Source: Halieaceae bacterium UBA6060 (GTDB lineage: Bacteria; Pseudomonadota; Gammaproteobacteria; Pseudomonadales; Halieaceae). Taken from it: 53,810 bases of DNA. Shown here piece after piece: positions 51,816 through 53,810 of this stretch; positions within the stretch are counted from its first letter, which is position 1, and each line of letters starts with the position of its first letter. The notes under the pieces were generated by a model that saw only the letters and a program-made list of their open reading frames with translations, did not search any database and was not told the origin of the DNA. The position numbers and the translations under genes were made by a program. Location: contig DIYG01000053.1 in the NCBI GenBank assembly GCA_002428935.1, positions 1 through 53,810 on the forward strand, written 5' to 3'.

Positions 51816-52648
51816 ATTCCTCGCAGCGGGGTGAGCCCTTGATTATCGACGCCTGGGGTCAGCACCCCACGCTCCGACATGCGCAGGATCCGATCTTCGA
51901 TTCCCTACGCCGGTGGACTCGACAGCCGATCCCCCAGAAGGCACTGCCGGTGTCTACAACTATTGCGCTGATGGACGAAGGGGGCGTCGACAAGATGCTC
52001 ATCAGCGCCTGGCAGGCGCCACGCCACGACCTCATCAGCAATGAAGAGGTCGCCGCCTTTGTAGCGGAAGCGCCAGAGCGGTTCGTCGGCATCGGTTCCG
52101 TGGACATATCCCGGCCCATGGCGGCGGTCGCCGAGATTCGGCGCTGTGTGCGTGACTATGGTTTTCGCGGCATTCGCGTTCTGCCCTGGTTGTGCGAAGC
52201 GCCGCCGACGGATCGTCGTTTCTATCCAGTGTACGTGGCTTGTGTCGAGGAGGGGGTTCCTTTTTGCACGCAGATTGGCCACACGGGGCCACTCATGCCA
52301 TCAGAGGTAGGGCGGCCTATATATCTCGATCAGGTGGCACTGGATTTTCCCGAACTGGTAATCGTGGCTGGGCATATCGGGTATCCCTGGACGGAAGAAG
52401 CTATTGCTGTCGCGACGAAGCATGAGCATGTGTATATCGACACGTCGGCGTACACGGCGAAACGATATCCACCGGAGCTGCTCCGTTATCTTCGCGGACA
52501 CGGCCAGAGGAAAGTGCTGTTCGGCAGCAACTATCCCATGCTGACACCGGCGCAGGCCCTACACGGCATCGATGAGCTGGGTCTGAACGACGAGGCCCGC
52601 GCGGACTTTCTTGGGGCCAATGCCCAACGGGTGTTTCTTGGGGCCTGA
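51812..52648 (+). CDS. Amidohydrolase_2-like protein with altered metal ligands
   Basis: A 278-residue TIM-barrel protein of the amidohydrolase_2 type. The first strand reads IIDAWGQHP in place of the usual DxHxH, a later His is kept in AGHIGYPW, and the last ligand region reads FGSNYP where FGSDYP is usual. Metal binding may be weakened or different. The start is a TTG overlapping the hydrolase-hemerythrin stop (TTGA), so the two are coupled and probably work on the same substrate. It ends 12 bases before the convergent CadD-like gene. Confidence 0.8.
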   Translation: MNSSQRGEPLIIDAWGQHPTLRHAQDPIFDSLRRWTRQPIPQKALPVSTTIALMDEGGVDKMLISAWQAPRHDLISNEEVAAFVAEAPERFVGIGSVDISRPMAAVAEIRRCVRDYGFRGIRVLPWLCEAPPTDRRFYPVYVACVEEGVPFCTQIGHTGPLMPSEVGRPIYLDQVALDFPELVIVAGHIGYPWTEEAIAVATKHEHVYIDTSAYTAKRYPPELLRYLRGHGQRKVLFGSNYPMLTPAQALHGIDELGLNDEARADFLGANAQRVFLGA

Positions 52649-52660
52649 TTAAGCCCAGCG

Positions 52661-53278
52661 CTACGGCGCGATACCGAGTCGATCGGTCGCCGTATTCAGC
52701 AGGATGTACGCACCGACACCGATCATCACCCAGGGAACAACCTTTGTCCCGTGTTGCTCCAGGACTCGTGCTGCGCTGGGGCGTTGTGTCAGGAGCTGGC
52801 CGAGAAAAACCCACAGGCCGGCACAGCTAAGCCAGGTAAGGAGCAACACCTTCCGGCCACCTGCATAGGTGTCTGCCAGGAGCGGCAGCAGCAGGGCAAG
52901 GCTGTCTCCACTATTGCTGAGAAGAAGCACCGTGGTACCCAGCACAACGCTACCCTCGAAATGTGGGGCAGAAGCTTCTGCGCGACTACCTTCTGTCGCG
53001 ACCTGAATGGCGGGGCTTCGCCGCAGCAGCCAAAGGCCAAGAGCGATGGGAATCAAACCCAGGTAGCCGATGATTCCGGGATCAAGTTCGTCCCCCAAGC
53101 GGCTGCCGGCAATGACCAGGGCAATCAGCCCTCCGACGGCCAGTAGGTATCCCGTGACAACGGCCTTCCGGTGTCGGGGGTTTGCGCCTTGAAGAAAGAT
53201 CAGTAGGAGGAGGTTATCCAGGTTTGTCGCCAGGAATGCCCCGATGGCTAGCCCGGCGAGGGTAAAGCTTGCTTCCAT
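52661..53278 (-). CDS. Cadmium-resistance-transporter-like membrane protein (CadD family)
   Basis: A 205-residue protein with about five or six membrane helices. The first helix contains FLATNLDNLLLLIFLQ, similar to the TxxDN signature of CadD/LysE-superfamily exporters, and a later LLLSNSGDSLALLLPLL repeats the pattern. Substrate specificity for cadmium is not shown by the sequence. It lies 27 bases downstream of the truncated YkvI-like gene on the same strand. Confidence 0.78.
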   Translation of the reverse strand: MEASFTLAGLAIGAFLATNLDNLLLLIFLQGANPRHRKAVVTGYLLAVGGLIALVIAGSRLGDELDPGIIGYLGLIPIALGLWLLRRSPAIQVATEGSRAEASAPHFEGSVVLGTTVLLLSNSGDSLALLLPLLADTYAGGRKVLLLTWLSCAGLWVFLGQLLTQRPSAARVLEQHGTKVVPWVMIGVGAYILLNTATDRLGIAP

Positions 53279-53305
53279 GCAGTGATTCTACCACTGGAGT
53301 CGGGC

Positions 53306-53810
53306 CTACCGACGTCGAATTAGCCAAAGGCCGCGAGTGAGTAGCGGTACCACGAGGACCGTGAACATGAGTGCGCTGAGGGCCGTGTAACCTCGGGCTA
53401 TCAAATCGACGATGCCGATGCCCTGGGCGATAAATACGCTGGCGAGAAGTATGCCCAGGGCGATCAGCGATCGATGTTGGCGAGAGAGTGGGCGATCCTG
53501 TTCCGCCAACTGGTTGGCGATACGTTCGTTGATGGCGTGAAGCAGGCCGATTCCCGTTTCTACAAAAGTTCCAAACACCATGAATAGAAACAAGCTCTGG
53601 AGTAGGGGGGCGTTTAGGCTTTGAATCAGCGTGACGGCGGGCACCGGCTCTTCCAGGATTGCGGGCCATAACGCGAGCATGGCGATGAAAAAGAGGCTTG
53701 CCGGCGCAATGGCGATAACCCCGGTCAGGGCGCCGGCACCAAGGGCCTGTCGACGCGTGCTCAGATACGTTACGCAAAAAAGCACCGAGGGTAGGGCGAG
53801 GTTGTAACCG
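53306..53810 (-). CDS. YkvI-like integral membrane protein, C-terminal part (cut by window end)
   Basis: The minus strand is open from the window edge (first full codons give GYNLALPSVLFCVTYLS) to a TAG at 53306-53308, about 168 residues. Four to five membrane helices are visible, and YNLALPSVLF with GTFVETGIGLLHAINERI recalls YkvI-type transporters of unknown substrate. The N terminus lies outside the window. The internal GTG at 53785 is not the true start because the conserved sequence continues upstream. Confidence 0.65.
   Translation of the reverse strand, partial: GYNLALPSVLFCVTYLSTRRQALGAGALTGVIAIAPASLFFIAMLALWPAILEEPVPAVTLIQSLNAPLLQSLFLFMVFGTFVETGIGLLHAINERIANQLAEQDRPLSRQHRSLIALGILLASVFIAQGIGIVDLIARGYTALSALMFTVLVVPLLTRGLWLIRRR

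Noticed and set aside
52401..52814. Minus-strand frame across the amidohydrolase/CadD junction
   Set aside because: Its translation is rich in R, P and H with no domain and it conflicts with two better-supported genes.

Overview
This 53.8 kb stretch looks like the chromosome of a GC-rich marine gammaproteobacterium. The evidence is CmoA/CmoB tRNA modification, a MiaB/DUF1820 region, Uup, a PEP-CTERM-like protein, a wax-ester-synthase-type acyltransferase, DUF1800/DUF1501 and DUF3604 cassettes, and high-GC codon use. A Halieaceae (OM60/NOR5)-like lineage is a reasonable guess but is inference. No phage, insertion sequence, transposase or CRISPR array was seen.

Layout. 1-5.9 kb: start of miaB (minus strand), a DUF1820 gene, a Lon protease, and cmoA-cmoB (minus). 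The non-coding DNA around lon carries three copies of an unusual element: an invariant 20-base core inside inverted-repeat arms whose sequence differs in each copy. 6-9.4 kb: a class IV aminotransferase paired with a sulfotransferase-like protein, a small orphan gene, and a class I aromatic/aspartate aminotransferase. 9.4-19 kb: Uup, then divergently acetoacetyl-CoA synthetase with a two-component system, heme A synthase, an XRE-cupin regulator and an amidase. 18.9-26.1 kb: a secreted metallo-beta-lactamase-fold protein, a PAP2 phosphatase with a glycosyltransferase, and a three-gene tripartite exporter whose ABC protein has lost every recognisable ATPase motif. The exporter ends at an intrinsic terminator. 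26.2-33.2 kb: a P2-type cation ATPase, two HDOD proteins (one with an EAL domain), a lamin-tail PEP-CTERM-like protein and a sulfotransferase.

33.3-38.5 kb: elongator tRNA-Met, a Tat-type dienelactone hydrolase, and a compact minus-strand cassette of DUF3604 lipoprotein, membrane-anchored prolyl isomerase and HupE/UreJ protein. 38.4-42.8 kb: a TetR repressor facing a flavoprotein-DUF2855 operon, with two tandem operators 20 bp apart lying on a clear promoter, then an AraC regulator. 43-46.9 kb: a DUF1800-DUF1501 pair and a TauD-type dioxygenase. 47-52.6 kb: a lipid locus of WS/DGAT acyltransferase, acyl-CoA ligase, an alpha/beta-hydrolase fused to a hemerythrin domain, and an overlapping amidohydrolase-like protein with altered metal ligands. 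The window closes with a CadD-like and a YkvI-like membrane protein, the latter cut by the window end.

The best candidates for something undescribed are the constant-core/variable-arm repeat around lon, the hydrolase-hemerythrin fusion with its coupled partner, the ATPase-dead ABC exporter operon and the DUF3604-PPIase-HupE cassette. All functions come from reading motifs by eye; no database search was possible.
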